Below, in pieces: positions 18,801 through 26,571 of a stretch of DNA of 58,023 nucleotides. Below the pieces are notes generated by a model. It worked only from the letters and a program-made list of their open reading frames with translations. It made no database searches and had not been told where the DNA came from. The number at the start of each line of letters is the position of its first letter. Position 1 is the first letter of the stretch. Source of the stretch: Ignavibacteria bacterium (GTDB lineage Bacteria > Bacteroidota > Ignavibacteria > Kapaibacteriales > UBA2268); assembly GCA_026417135.1 (NCBI GenBank), contig JAOADV010000006.1, positions 1-58,023 of the forward strand, in the 5' to 3' direction. Position numbers and translations under genes: made by a program.

Positions 18801-20950
18801 ATATCGGCAACCCCTTCGCCAACAGTGTTATTTACAAATTGAACTCTACGAAGTTCAACAGCTTTTTGTCGCGAAGGAATAAGTAGAGAACCTTGTGGAA
18901 CGTGAATAGTGATGGCACCACCACCGAACCCAGATTTATTGTTTTCGAAAATAACTGGATAATTTCCGCCATAACCAATAAGACTATTTGCTTCGACGCC
19001 ACCAGCCCCAACAATGCTCATATTTCTTGCTGTATAAATTGCTCCACCAAACGCAGTTGCTGTATTACCAACGAATTTAATGTCGAAGCCATAATTCCGA
19101 GTCAAAGGAGTTACATCTGAACCACCAATAACTGGGGACATTTCGGGGTCGGTATTTCCATCGACAAAAATAGCTCCACCAGAACCAGAACGGTTGTTAG
19201 TAAAGTGTGTTTCATTTCCGGGAGCAGTACGCTCTGGACCACCTCTTACTTGTAATCTGCCAAATGTATTTTCGCAAAAGATTGCACCACCACGTGAAAA
19301 GTACCCACTATTCGTTCCAGTAATAGAATCTTGTAAATACTTAACGTAAGTTTCGTTTGAAATAAATTTACCAGCAACAATCAATGAAGTATTTGCCCCA
19401 ACATAAATAGCTCCACCACGAGCACCAAACGTATTTCCATGATTTTGGTAGTTACTTGCAACGTTTCCAATTGCTTCGTAGGTATCAGCTGTCGGGAAAG
19501 TAATCAAACCTCTTGTTGTCGTATTAACAGAGTTGTTTATACCTATACCAACTTCAATTCTCGTGTCTTGGCCGTACTGGTCGTTCCTTCCAGAAATATA
19601 GATAGCACCACCAAAAGCAACGTTACCATACTGCTGGGGATATGCAGCGGGTTCATCCGTAGCGTCAGTAACAACTGGAACGGGTGGATTTCCAATCAAA
19701 CGAGTTTTAACATTTGCAAGCTGAACATAATTACGTTCGAATTTAACATTTCTAATACGCCCCAATAACAATGCCAATCGTCCATCGTCAATTGCTTGCC
19801 TTTGGAAACTATTTAAAGGTTCCGAAGTTGACTCGTCAATTAAATCATATGCCTTAATAGGATAGTTACTCAAAATTCTCGAAATAGAACCATCTTTTTC
19901 TCGATAGTTTGGATTTTTGTTTGAAGGGTAATTTGGCAAAGTATTAATAATCGGGTCGAAAGGATAACCTTCTGGAGCTTGCAATAGGGCTAATGCCCCA
20001 CCACGATGCCGAGCCATATTATTACGGAACTCAACATTAATCAGCCAAAGCCTCGAAGACAACGAAGTTATAGCACCACCAGTACCGTTCGTTAACTTTG
20101 CAAGTTCTCTATTCAAATTAGTCCAAGTCTCGCCCAAATTGGTACCATAAAATGGTTTATCACCAACGGTTACATCTTTTCTAAACCCTTCGAAGGTACA
20201 ATTTCTAAAGAATGCGGCTCTTGCTCCAGGAAGAACAACAATATGCCCCCATTCTCTTGAAAAATTGTTATCGGGTTGTCCAATAAATCTAATTCTTGCA
20301 GGTGTGATATTTACACTACGTCCTCCAAATCGACGCCAGGGATATAACCACAAGTTTAAATCGTTTGCTGGGTCGAACTGAAGTCGAGCTGCATAGAACA
20401 TTATTGCATATTCGAAAGGTAATATAACTTGTTGCGGACTAAGCGGACCAGGAACTTCTGGTAAGTTACTAAATCCTCGAAGATTTCTATTAAAAATTAC
20501 ACCGAACATATAATTATTCTTAGCAGAATGAATTGTTAAATCCCTTACCGTCCCAACATTCACAACCCCTGGATGCAAGAAGTAATTTACATCCGAATAG
20601 CCATCATAAGATTGAGGGTTCGAAGGAGAACCTGGTGGGTCGGTTGGCCTTAAACCTCCCGGATTAGCATTATAAGTTGCAGAAGCAAGACCATCGGCAA
20701 TGATGCGACCGCCGACAGAATCAATTAATCTACCATTTGGGTAGAACAAGATTGTCGTCCCAGGTTCGATAATAAGAGTTCCACCAATTACATAATCACG
20801 ATTAATTACATAGATAGTGTCCTTGACAAAAATTCGAATCTCATCGGGTGCAACGCGGCCTGATACAAATGCTTGCGGCTGTGCATAAGCATCAAATGTT
20901 AGAAAACCTAACAGAATCAAAAATAAACCCAAACGAAACAATCGTTGCAT
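12884..20950 (-). CDS. Giant T9SS-secreted protein: beta-helix interrupted by a beta-propeller
   Basis: 2,688 residues. A signal peptide ends at FDAYAQ. Residues about 280-800 form a right-handed beta-helix with repeated F-x-x-N and GGAI motifs like chlamydial Pmp repeats (FTNNRSGSGGAIF, FVGNTATAFGGAIY, FENNKSGFGGGAI). Residues about 835-1130 are seven Ycf48-like propeller blades (GFAVGSFGTILKTTDAGETW and relatives). Beta-helix sequence then resumes (GVGLGGAIYI, VRIQNNKAFTGAAVY, GNYWGR). A long beta-rich region follows, then He_PIG-like Ig modules (WLKINPTSGLLYGTPG near 2235), then a type A sorting domain (VSPNPVSNTARVSF, VKIELVDALGKVVSTI, VANGVYFLRL). The ATG at 20950 has AAAGGAGGAG 2 bases ahead. 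Function is unknown; a surface stalk or adhesin is inferred. Confidence 0.92.
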   Translation of the reverse strand: MQRLFRLGLFLILLGFLTFDAYAQPQAFVSGRVAPDEIRIFVKDTIYVINRDYVIGGTLIIEPGTTILFYPNGRLIDSVGGRIIADGLASATYNANPGGLRPTDPPGSPSNPQSYDGYSDVNYFLHPGVVNVGTVRDLTIHSAKNNYMFGVIFNRNLRGFSNLPEVPGPLSPQQVILPFEYAIMFYAARLQFDPANDLNLWLYPWRRFGGRSVNITPARIRFIGQPDNNFSREWGHIVVLPGARAAFFRNCTFEGFRKDVTVGDKPFYGTNLGETWTNLNRELAKLTNGTGGAITSLSSRLWLINVEFRNNMARHRGGALALLQAPEGYPFDPIINTLPNYPSNKNPNYREKDGSISRILSNYPIKAYDLIDESTSEPLNSFQRQAIDDGRLALLLGRIRNVKFERNYVQLANVKTRLIGNPPVPVVTDATDEPAAYPQQYGNVAFGGAIYISGRNDQYGQDTRIEVGIGINNSVNTTTRGLITFPTADTYEAIGNVASNYQNHGNTFGARGGAIYVGANTSLIVAGKFISNETYVKYLQDSITGTNSGYFSRGGAIFCENTFGRLQVRGGPERTAPGNETHFTNNRSGSGGAIFVDGNTDPEMSPVIGGSDVTPLTRNYGFDIKFVGNTATAFGGAIYTARNMSIVGAGGVEANSLIGYGGNYPVIFENNKSGFGGGAITIHVPQGSLLIPSRQKAVELRRVQFVNNTVGEGVADINKPFIRGGGAIYSINADLNVVKGVQFIANKVYNGNGGAIAMVNPETNTRRYFVSDVDNVVVDPATLLAVDFQSTNDVFTWQSTAYPPDTRMLTQFLDNEVIVEEKILQTQSGSGTTQVEKGTETTVNKLYDVAFFDMTSGFAVGQSGTIIKITQGGDRWQYNNYSQPYRLMSVTFRGNLGFIAGDRGVILKTDNNGGTWREVNPAIYSYALNDIYFPTTNVGFAVGSFGTILKTTDAGETWVQVGTGVTNNNLRAVYFVSATRGFAVGDLGTIIMTTDGGSTWDVRFANTYASLRDVYFTDLNTGYAVGHWGVILKTNNGGASWDKIVEDLQYSFNKIVFTSANIGYVFGEYGLAWKTTNAGTNWTPLNVGTNYSIYSAVFPTSQWGVIAGDYGLLKRTLDGGNTWNDIKPSDARYVDVVRKNWDTDLPENGVGLGGAIYILDVVDDDRANRVDSIFFNRVRIQNNKAFTGAAVYSDNYNLRLVFNRSLITGNEAYSKIGYDMNVISGPLRRDNNRNIVANSASSDLAGAILYGEIVGPLPSHLAPEAANSIYNNKARFLIRLPDAPNTKGVLSGKKEGFGGTDTLRGNYWGRTEANVVLSLVYQRKIIAIQGTDTIYAQPALMETFFVDSEFNPKNETYMKFMFPQTADPREQGPFESIHKFTYRPIPLQNGADENTPGQYSIPEKVLMSGLVYDLYDKGTDIKVADYSNRRMVPIEDFAVGIPPRLRTFNVPGFPSFGKYVKRWIRDPFVAEARDANGQLIYPFIAAMQDEFRPDEEGNYYHPIGYPLFLEAQSNYEGLAERSNHDPRLLNETVFFIINETTGDYIRVPLKQVDENAPYREIFRARVELVPDSSARNPNTTIRRTEEGLYNLGVGAFLLRQLRFQPEREDRGALLGRRYHASTTGLGSVPNLFSNRPVMPPSNQGNQTFYAGERYRALPVNAGDIVRVVSRTVLWREGEVPAFDKGISFRIVRSTEPPVFTGNMVKLQKDTIVKIVPSEFPSRRGMLDTLKLVEFLHTIFLTEDREYPQYKGTYSDLAPEEGQGRDSIAAVTAMDTNKYFDPRSFLQPNRYSRLTYHWNVDPTTALARWLLVDTIPAGDQTVLNPKDNALGYIVFRGRPINPYVVPGGEWVTVRAENYPPAFRVIDSLRAIGAPQDTIDKFIYIFAPYLNAYRYDVTNARYLQQDTIHYGGQYFVEYSFRIFVIDSIPRFMDWVATEAEADAQAETIYKRIDRAGTNLVPYVIYKPSVYTCGMTTEEEGNKLKANLTNKLRFQVDFNTDDELEDLAAETLEPRGWDFRFGKTAYGFMNIAIRNRDWWGGGGDTTVIDTTTYDQNKDGIKNEQVITQTRPVWMGNQYLMKYGTDGTADPFGVDLTTRGQINIRIDSSVAWDLLKPSQPVRYNQALNTDTVFTIVVNDGHGGINFMTMPVFINVAPIIITESLPPAKEDVDYNPQLIDSSKAIKVFDPNFGQTHEFELIYPEYPLDSIPRDPCFPEAGYWNISNLKTTPRWLKINPTSGLLYGTPGVKDAPRTEQVVVAVWDIVGDERQLSAIKVLSLFVDSTNHKPRITNAPKVRCVDIGKSYEDTLYVWDYDLRRGRVPGDPTEELTLRVIRPAGFTIEPSVIRGIRDKDTVKVLIKTTAFPDARDPDGKVSIFVEVTDASGARDTLIYRVQISAPTDFVCTLRVENTFPGNIPGDGKSAWQLLYFGTAPRDATTGDGLDGEAVGTLDAVFCEYELPAIPPIDVFDARWSVPLTNGTHRNIFPRARNLPDFRIYKGRFQAGGVVGNTSTFYPVSIRWRKDEIPDKNDAQRNPTGSQWFIRDDRSNGNIFNYNMKTGEGYPKDGDIRIIDEGQYWRVQIGRDVVAGFLIVHDWISNVEQLPGVTFGISQVSPNPVSNTARVSFGINTDGFVKIELVDALGKVVSTIVSGYYTQGQYTEYWEVTNEVANGVYFLRLTSGTDVYNYPVNIIR

Positions 20951-20952
20951 AA

Positions 20953-20962
20953 CTCCTCCTTT
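20953..20962 (-). promoter_or_regulatory. Strong Shine-Dalgarno site deciding the giant gene's start
   Basis: AAAGGAGGAG on the minus strand, ending 2 bases before the ATG at 20950. The longer frame beginning at 20974 would include this site in its coding sequence, so the ATG at 20950 is preferred. Confidence 0.7.
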
Positions 20963-21012
20963 AATTCCTAACAATTGTTAATAAAATATATTTCATTGTT
21001 TAAAAAATTGCA

Positions 21013-21043
21013 CAACAATATCATTTTTTTAAATAAAATCAAA
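21013..21043 (-). promoter_or_regulatory. Bacteroidota-type promoter for the T9SS cluster
   Basis: On the minus strand TTTG (complement of 21040-21043) is followed after 19 bases by TATTGTTG (complement of 21013-21020). This matches the known Bacteroidota pattern TTTG-N19-TAnnTTTG with one mismatch. Transcription would begin near 21006, leaving a leader of about 56 bases before the giant gene. It starts immediately after the TPR gene's stop at 21046. Confidence 0.65.
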
Positions 21044-21045
21044 AT

Positions 21046-21753
21046 TTACTCAATTATTATGCCAAGTCTTACAAGACCGGCTTTGGCTAAACCAACAAAT
21101 TCCGATTGATTATTTCCTATAATCGTTCTGTAAAGCTTCTCTGCTTTTTCTTTCTTCCCTAATTTTTCCAGACACAATCCTTGGAAAAACATATACCGGT
21201 CCTTAACAACTACGGGCAAAGCATACGAAGATGCCATTTCATAATACTTCTCGGCTTCACTGTAATTCCCTAAAGTTTCATAAGCTACTCCCAAACCCGC
21301 GCAAGCACCTTCGAGTACTATATTTGATTTTGATTCCAAAGCAATCTTAAAATACTCAATAGCCTTTTGCGGTTGGTCAATTTGCAAGTAACAATTCCCA
21401 GCATACAAAGCGGCAACATTTGCTGGTGGAACACCCTTATATAAATTAACTATCTGAACCAAACCAATTACTTCTTCCCCTCGGATTTGTTTCGTCTTAT
21501 CACCATTTAATGCTCGCTCGTAATCGGCATTTTCCAGATATGGTAAAATACGCGATATTGCTACCGATGCTTTATTTTCAGCCTCCAATTCCGATTTGGA
21601 AGCAAAATATCTATATACAAGGATAACCAAAACAATAGCAATTAGCGAACCAGCAGCTATCAAAACAATTTTTTGGTTCTCCTCGAGAAACCTTTGTATC
21701 CCCGAAGAACTTTTAGCCAAACCTTCAACTTCTTTTGATTCCAAAATCTTCAT
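21046..21753 (-). CDS. Membrane-anchored TPR protein (YfgM-like)
   Basis: 235 residues. A short cytoplasmic tail precedes one membrane segment at about residues 28-48 (IVLIAAGSLIAIVLVILVY). The rest is a helical tetratricopeptide region: AALYAGNCYLQIDQPQKAIE, GACAGLGVAYETLGNYSEAE, and FFQGLCLEKLGKKEKAEKLY. The layout matches YfgM-type inner-membrane proteins that associate with SecYEG chaperone networks, but no partner is proved here. Its position just upstream of the T9SS cargo cluster, and downstream of tatC, would suit a role in envelope protein export. A candidate promoter lies at 21992-22021. Confidence 0.8.
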   Translation of the reverse strand: MKILESKEVEGLAKSSSGIQRFLEENQKIVLIAAGSLIAIVLVILVYRYFASKSELEAENKASVAISRILPYLENADYERALNGDKTKQIRGEEVIGLVQIVNLYKGVPPANVAALYAGNCYLQIDQPQKAIEYFKIALESKSNIVLEGACAGLGVAYETLGNYSEAEKYYEMASSYALPVVVKDRYMFFQGLCLEKLGKKEKAEKLYRTIIGNNQSEFVGLAKAGLVRLGIIIE

Positions 21754-21991
21754 TAGTTACTTCCTAAAAGAAACCAAACCAACATTTCCTCGAATTTACC
21801 CACTCTGTCAAAACGCAAATTGCTCAAAAAATTCCAAAAAAAATAACGAATACGACAATTGAACAACTAAAAAAGATAAAATTAAACAATTTTTACAAAC
21901 AAAATGTATACCAATACTAACACTGTTAATCAATTTTCACACTAAAAAATTAAAAATTACAATCAAGAGACAATTGATAAAAATAAAATGC

Positions 21992-22021
21992 AAATTTAAG
22001 CATAAAATTTTTTTCCCCAAA
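21992..22021 (-). promoter_or_regulatory. Bacteroidota-type promoter upstream of the TPR gene
   Basis: On the minus strand TTTG (complement of 22018-22021) precedes TAAATTTG (complement of 21992-21999) by 18 bases. The -7 element matches TAnnTTTG exactly. The start would be near 21985, giving a long leader of about 230 bases to the TPR gene at 21753. Nothing else was recognised in that leader. Confidence 0.55.
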
Positions 22022-22037
22022 TTTTTTTCTTGCATTT

Positions 22038-22823
22038 CTATTTGGCTAAACTGCTTTTTTCATTTTGCTGGGACTCGACATTCCTAACTTCGAAAATTTT
22101 CGCAATTACTATGCTAATCTCATAAAGGATAAATAAAGGTCCAGCAAAAATTAATTGATTTACCGGGTCGGGTGTTGGGGTTAAAACTGCTGCCAGTATT
22201 AAAATCGCTACAATCGAATGTCTGCGATACTTTCTCATAAATTTCGAAGTTAGAATTCCAAACTTGGAAAGAACAAAGCTAACCATTGGCATTTCGAAAA
22301 TCAAACCAGAAGAAAGAATCATCATCGTAACAAAGCCAAAATAGTAATTGATATCAAATCGATTCTCTATCGCACTTGTCCCAAAATATGCTGAAAAATT
22401 AAGCATTAGAGGAACAAGGACGAAATAAGCAAATAAAACCCCAAGTAAAAAGCAAAAAGTTGTAAAGAAGGTAACCAACCGAACCCACTTTTTCTCATTG
22501 GGGTATAGTCCGGGAGCTACGAATTTCCAAATCTGGTAGAGTATGAATGGCAAAGAAATAATTACCCCACCAACGAGTAAAACTTTAAAATACAAAAATG
22601 GTTGCCCAAAAGGCTGTAAATTTTGCAGTTTTAATCCTATTCGGGTCGCTGGGCCTAATAATAATTCATTTATAATGAAGTCAATTTTCAAACCTACTAT
22701 TATACAACCAACAATCACACCAATTAATGAATATATGATTCTTTTTCGTAGCTCATCTACGTGTTCTAAAAAAGTCATATCAGAATCTGAACTACTTTGT
22801 TTTGCCTTTTTCTTAAAAATCAT
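22038..22823 (-). CDS. tatC: Twin-arginine translocase subunit TatC
   Basis: 261 residues with six hydrophobic segments. The N-terminus carries the conserved TFLEHVDELRKRI, which forms part of the twin-arginine signal binding site. The first periplasmic and later loops fit the family (FKVLLVGGVIISLPFILYQIW, then VAPGLYPNEKKW). TatC recognises folded Tat substrates in the inner membrane with TatA/TatB, which are not in this window. The C-terminal tail is charged. It has its own candidate promoter at 22858-22889 and a GGCGGAG ribosome site. Confidence 0.97.
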   Translation of the reverse strand: MIFKKKAKQSSSDSDMTFLEHVDELRKRIIYSLIGVIVGCIIVGLKIDFIINELLLGPATRIGLKLQNLQPFGQPFLYFKVLLVGGVIISLPFILYQIWKFVAPGLYPNEKKWVRLVTFFTTFCFLLGVLFAYFVLVPLMLNFSAYFGTSAIENRFDINYYFGFVTMMILSSGLIFEMPMVSFVLSKFGILTSKFMRKYRRHSIVAILILAAVLTPTPDPVNQLIFAGPLFILYEISIVIAKIFEVRNVESQQNEKSSLAK

Positions 22824-23214
22824 AACCGAAGCTCCGCCGTGTTAAATATCAAACACACAAATGTTAAATATTTTATACACAAAGTCAAAAGTATGTTGTT
22901 GCTAAATTATAAACTACAAAATTCCTAAAATTCGACACAACAAGATTTAGTTAACCTATGTCAAGTTAACTAAGGCAAATAAAAAATAAGTTAATGGACT
23001 ATTGGTACATTCACCATTTGTTCGAACTTATGTTGGTACCTTGTTTAAGAGAATAAAGTACGAAATTGATATCTTATTAACTATAGTAGTGCTCAAATAA
23101 CGATTAATTTTAAACCTCGAAGAATTTCCCAGCAAACAACTAAAAGATTTTTAATTCGAAATCTTTGAGCCTTAATAAAAATTTTTCGATTATTTATATC
23201 GAAACCTTATGGAT
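22824..23214. other. 391-base intergenic region
   Basis: This is an AT-rich gap between tatC and a small TPR gene. It holds the tatC promoter candidate near its left end. An 8-bp AT-only stem (AAAGATTT at 23143-23150, AAATCTTT at 23159-23166) lies near the right end and could weakly terminate the small gene. I see no convincing coding sequence or structured RNA in the rest. Confidence 0.5.
22858..22889 (-). promoter_or_regulatory. Bacteroidota-type promoter for tatC
   Basis: On the minus strand TTTG (complement of 22886-22889), 20 bases, then AACATTTG (complement of 22858-22865). There is one mismatch to TAnnTTTG. The implied start near 22851 leaves a leader of about 28 bases containing GGCGGAG before the ATG at 22823. 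Confidence 0.5.
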
Positions 23215-23535
23215 TTAAGATTTTCGAGCGTATATTTCAATGTCTTTCTTTAAATCGTAAGCTTTAGTGTTATGAGGGAACTTTTGTATTTCTGTATTTA
23301 TCGAAGTCAAGGCATCCGAGTACTTTCCGACGCGTAACTCTGAATAGGCTTTCATAAGATAGAGATTTGGAATTGAAATTTCATTTGCTTCGCAAATAGA
23401 AATTGCTTGTTCGATATAAATTATAGAAGATTCGAAATCTTGATTTTGAAAGAAGCGAATAGCATTGTTTACAGCAAACTCTAACTTGTTTGCTTCTTCG
23501 GAATAAGGCTCGTTATCGTAGAAAAAACCATCCAT
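23215..23535 (-). CDS. Small TPR-like protein of unknown function
   Basis: 106 residues, soluble, without signal peptide. The sequence is helical with two or three tetratricopeptide-like repeats: AIRFFQNQDFESSIIYIEQA, MKAYSELRVGKYSDALTSIN, and the start of another. Such repeats bind partner proteins. The ATG at 23535 has GGAGG 4 bases ahead, which supports translation. It lies 67 bases after an unknown membrane-protein gene on the same strand. No function can be named. Confidence 0.7.
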   Translation of the reverse strand: MDGFFYDNEPYSEEANKLEFAVNNAIRFFQNQDFESSIIYIEQAISICEANEISIPNLYLMKAYSELRVGKYSDALTSINTEIQKFPHNTKAYDLKKDIEIYARKS

Positions 23536-23602
23536 TTTACCTCCACCCTAAATTTAAGAAAGGAAGGCCAACAGAAAGTCCTTCGCTTTCAATTCAGTTT
23601 TA

Positions 23603-24331
23603 TTACTGCCTTTTTGAAAGTTCCTTGTAAATATGAGCTAAAGCTCCAGAAATAATTACAGCAAATACAAAAAGGGAAACTATAAAAAGAAAAACTCCAA
23701 TCGGATTCAGACCATAGGAGAAAGAGGGTTGGAAAGGAAAAGGACTTGTAAAGTCTTCGTTAAACTCATCGAAAGTTGAATAATCCAACTCTGGACTAGT
23801 TCTGAAAATAAGCCAAATAATTAAAACTACAACAAACCAAATTAGCATTAAAATAAAAAGCCCGCCAAAAATATCCCATTTATATCCGTAAGTTGATTTA
23901 CTCGAAGCTTTAATAGATTCGAATACACCCATATTTTTATCGAGAAGGTAATAATAGGATAACATCCAAGAAATTGAAAGAATTAGACCGGGAATTAATA
24001 CAAAACCATACGCAATACCAACACCAGCCGAAACTAAAGCCAACAGCAAAAGAAAATCGGGCATAAAATCCCTATACTTCTTGCTGAAAATCTCACCTAT
24101 CGAAAAGTCTTCTCCTTTGCTCATTTTAACGATTAGCCCATAAATACCGATAGTAGTCCCAACATTAACGTATGGTATCCAAATGCTTATTAGATAAAGA
24201 AAGAAGCTACCGATTAATTGGAAAAAATACTTAAACCCAATTGCGAAGCCGTTGGAGATAATACTTCCAACACTTAATTCAATTTGTGGTTCTTGGGGTA
24301 CTTCCCCAAAAGTTTGAATTTGTTCTTCCAT
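23603..24331 (-). CDS. Polytopic membrane protein, DUF4013/glycerophosphoryl-type fold, function unknown
   Basis: 242 residues. A 30-residue acidic N-terminus precedes about five hydrophobic segments (near 33-50, 60-72, 93-125, 152-172 and 212-235). The pattern resembles DUF4013-like or UPF0259-like membrane proteins, but I would not insist on either. A segment rich in Phe, Ser and Pro (residues about 180-205) forms a predicted outside loop. The ATG at 24331 has GGAGG a few bases ahead. It is followed by the small TPR gene, so the two may work together. Confidence 0.7.
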   Translation of the reverse strand: MEEQIQTFGEVPQEPQIELSVGSIISNGFAIGFKYFFQLIGSFFLYLISIWIPYVNVGTTIGIYGLIVKMSKGEDFSIGEIFSKKYRDFMPDFLLLLALVSAGVGIAYGFVLIPGLILSISWMLSYYYLLDKNMGVFESIKASSKSTYGYKWDIFGGLFILMLIWFVVVLIIWLIFRTSPELDYSTFDEFNEDFTSPFPFQPSFSYGLNPIGVFLFIVSLFVFAVIISGALAHIYKELSKRQ

Positions 24332-24451
24332 AAATCCTCCAAAAAATTATACAAATAAATAAAAAACGAGGCTTGGCCCCGAAATATTAAAAATTCTTAA
24401 CAAGTCGAAAATTTGCAATCGGACAACATTTAGAATAACTTAAAAGGAGGG

Positions 24452-24535
24452 TGCGGAAGGCGGGAGTCGAACCCGCACGCCCTACCGGGCGCCACCCCCT
24501 CAAGATGGTGCGTCTGCCATTTCCGCCACTTCCGC
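24452..24535 (-). tRNA. tRNA-Leu, anticodon GAG
   Basis: 84 bases fold into a class II cloverleaf. The acceptor GCGGAAG pairs with CTTCCGC. The D arm holds GGCAGACGC. The anticodon stem CCATC/GGTGG closes the loop TTGAGGG (anticodon GAG). A variable arm GCGCCC/GGGCGT and the T loop GTTCGACTC follow. The discriminator base is A and CCA is not encoded. Confidence 0.96.
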
Positions 24536-24738
24536 AAATCGAATTCATTGATTTTCAAAATTAATACTTTTTGCTAAAAAAAACAAGTTGTAATTCTTTA
24601 TGACACCAAATCATCAATCAGTTTACATTCATAAAAACATACGCGAAGATGAAGTTAAAAACAATAATTTAATAGATGAACTTAATCTAACTCCTTCTGG
24701 CAGAAGACATTTAATTTGTTATAAACGAAGGAAAAGCC

Positions 24739-26571
24739 TTATTCTACGGTTACGCTTTTTGCCAGATTACGCGGTTGGTCGACGTTGCATCCAAGTTCTA
24801 CGGCAATATAATACGCGAGTAATTGCAACGGGATAACGGAAAGAATTGGGGTCAGCATAGGTAAAGTTTCTGGAATGTATATTACTTTCTCTGCATATTT
24901 TTTCATATTTTCATCGCCTTCTGTTGCTATCGAAATCACTCGCCCTCTGCGTGAACGAACTTCTTCAATGTTAGATAAAACTTTATTATAAATTGGGTCT
25001 TTCGGAGCAATAAAAACGACAGGCATATTTTCGTCTATAAGGGCAATTGGTCCGTGTTTCATTTCGGCAGAAGGATATCCTTCGGCATGAATGTAAGAGA
25101 TTTCTTTCAACTTTAAGGCACCTTCCAAAGCAACGGGAAAATTGTAGCCTCGGCCTAAGTACAGAAAATTCCGCGAATAAGAAAATTCTTTGGCTATTTG
25201 ACGCAATTGCTCCGCATTTTGCAAAATTTTATTAACTTTTTCGGGCAACGCCTTAATTTCATTAGCTATAAGTATCCCTTCTTCTTGCGAAAGACTACGC
25301 ATCCTACCTAAAAGAAGTGAAATTAGTGTCAGAATAACAAGTTGGGAAGTAAAAGCTTTTGTAGATGCTACACCTATTTCGGGCCCAGCGTGAATATAAA
25401 CCCCAGCATCGGTTTCTCGTGCAATGGAACTTCCAACAACATTTACAATTCCCAAAACCGTAGCTTTCTTCCTTTTTGCTTCTTGCACTGCAGCAAGTGT
25501 GTCGGCTGTTTCGCCACTTTGGGAAATTGCTATAACGATATCATTTTGTCGAATTATAGGATTACGATATCTAAATTCAGATGCATATTCAACTTCTACT
25601 GGTATTCCACATAGATTCTCTATCAAATATTCGCCAATAAGAGCAGCGTGCCACGAAGTTCCACATGCAGTAATCAAAATTCTGTCGACATTTTGCAACT
25701 TGTCGATTACGGGAAGAAGCCCTCCAAGTCTGGCATTACCTTCATCGACAAGCAAACGGCCCCGACAAGCATCTTGGATAGTTTGAGGTTGTTCGAAAAT
25801 TTCTTTAAGCATAAAATGTTCGAACCCACCTTTTTCGATTTTGCTCAAATCGAATTCCAGAACTTGAATATCGCTACTTGTTGGCAAATTATCAATTGTT
25901 TTCGTTTGATAACCGTCTTTGGTAATAATTACCAACTCGTTGTCTGAAAGGTAAGTAACTTGTCGTGTATATTGAATTATCGCAGAAGCATCCGAAGCTA
26001 CGATATACTCGTCTTCTCCAATTCCGACAATTATCGGGCTACCGCGTCTGGCAGCAATAATCTTGTTTGGTTCATAGGATGATATCACTGCCACCCCGAA
26101 AGTCCCTTTTACTTTCGAAAGTGCAATTCTGACAGCTTTCTCCAAGTCTTTAAATTTCTCGTAAAAATAACCAATAAGAACAGAAAGAACCTCTGTGTCG
26201 GTTTCCGATTTAAAAAAATATCCTTTTTCTTTAAGCCAAAGTTTTAATGTTGCATAATTTTCTATTATTCCATTATGAACGATAGAAATATTGCCAGAAT
26301 TATCAAGATGAGGATGTGCATTAATATCATTAGGTTCGCCGTGTGTTGCCCAACGAGTGTGGGCAATTCCAATATTGGACTTAAATTCTAAACCATTAAG
26401 AAGGACTACTAAATCCGAAACTTTTCCTTGCTTTTTATACGATACAATCTTACCATTTTCAATCAAAGAAAAACCAGCAGAATCATAGCCCCTATATTCT
26501 AATCTTTGCAATCCATTGATTAAGACATTCAAAGCCCTTCGGTGTCCAACATATCCTACGATACCACACAT
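24739..26571 (-). CDS. glmS: Glutamine-fructose-6-phosphate aminotransferase (isomerizing)
   Basis: 610 residues. The chain begins MCGIVGYVG, so Cys2 becomes the N-terminal nucleophile of the glutaminase domain (RWATHGEPNDINAHPH follows near residue 75). Two SIS isomerase domains follow (ITACGTSWHAALIGEYL, AISQSGETADTLAAVQEAK, KAFTSQLVILTLI), and the end is NLAKSVTVE, as usual. The enzyme makes glucosamine 6-phosphate for peptidoglycan and LPS. It is divergent from comEC with only 51 bases between them. I see no glmS ribozyme in the leader, which would be too short. Confidence 0.98.
   Translation of the reverse strand: MCGIVGYVGHRRALNVLINGLQRLEYRGYDSAGFSLIENGKIVSYKKQGKVSDLVVLLNGLEFKSNIGIAHTRWATHGEPNDINAHPHLDNSGNISIVHNGIIENYATLKLWLKEKGYFFKSETDTEVLSVLIGYFYEKFKDLEKAVRIALSKVKGTFGVAVISSYEPNKIIAARRGSPIIVGIGEDEYIVASDASAIIQYTRQVTYLSDNELVIITKDGYQTKTIDNLPTSSDIQVLEFDLSKIEKGGFEHFMLKEIFEQPQTIQDACRGRLLVDEGNARLGGLLPVIDKLQNVDRILITACGTSWHAALIGEYLIENLCGIPVEVEYASEFRYRNPIIRQNDIVIAISQSGETADTLAAVQEAKRKKATVLGIVNVVGSSIARETDAGVYIHAGPEIGVASTKAFTSQLVILTLISLLLGRMRSLSQEEGILIANEIKALPEKVNKILQNAEQLRQIAKEFSYSRNFLYLGRGYNFPVALEGALKLKEISYIHAEGYPSAEMKHGPIALIDENMPVVFIAPKDPIYNKVLSNIEEVRSRRGRVISIATEGDENMKKYAEKVIYIPETLPMLTPILSVIPLQLLAYYIAVELGCNVDQPRNLAKSVTVE

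Noticed and set aside
13498-19768. Several antisense frames of 60-109 codons within the giant gene
   Set aside because: They are shadows of a repetitive gene; none has a ribosome site or a domain.
12884-20950. A CRISPR or tandem DNA repeat in the giant gene
   Set aside because: The repetition is at protein level (beta-helix turns and propeller blades); the DNA copies differ.
23143-23166. An 8-bp AT-only hairpin as a terminator
   Set aside because: The stem has almost no GC and no clear T tract; listed only in the intergenic note.
24600-24836. A 78-codon plus-strand frame between tRNA-Leu and glmS
   Set aside because: It runs into the 3' end of glmS on the other strand, has no ribosome site and no recognisable domain.
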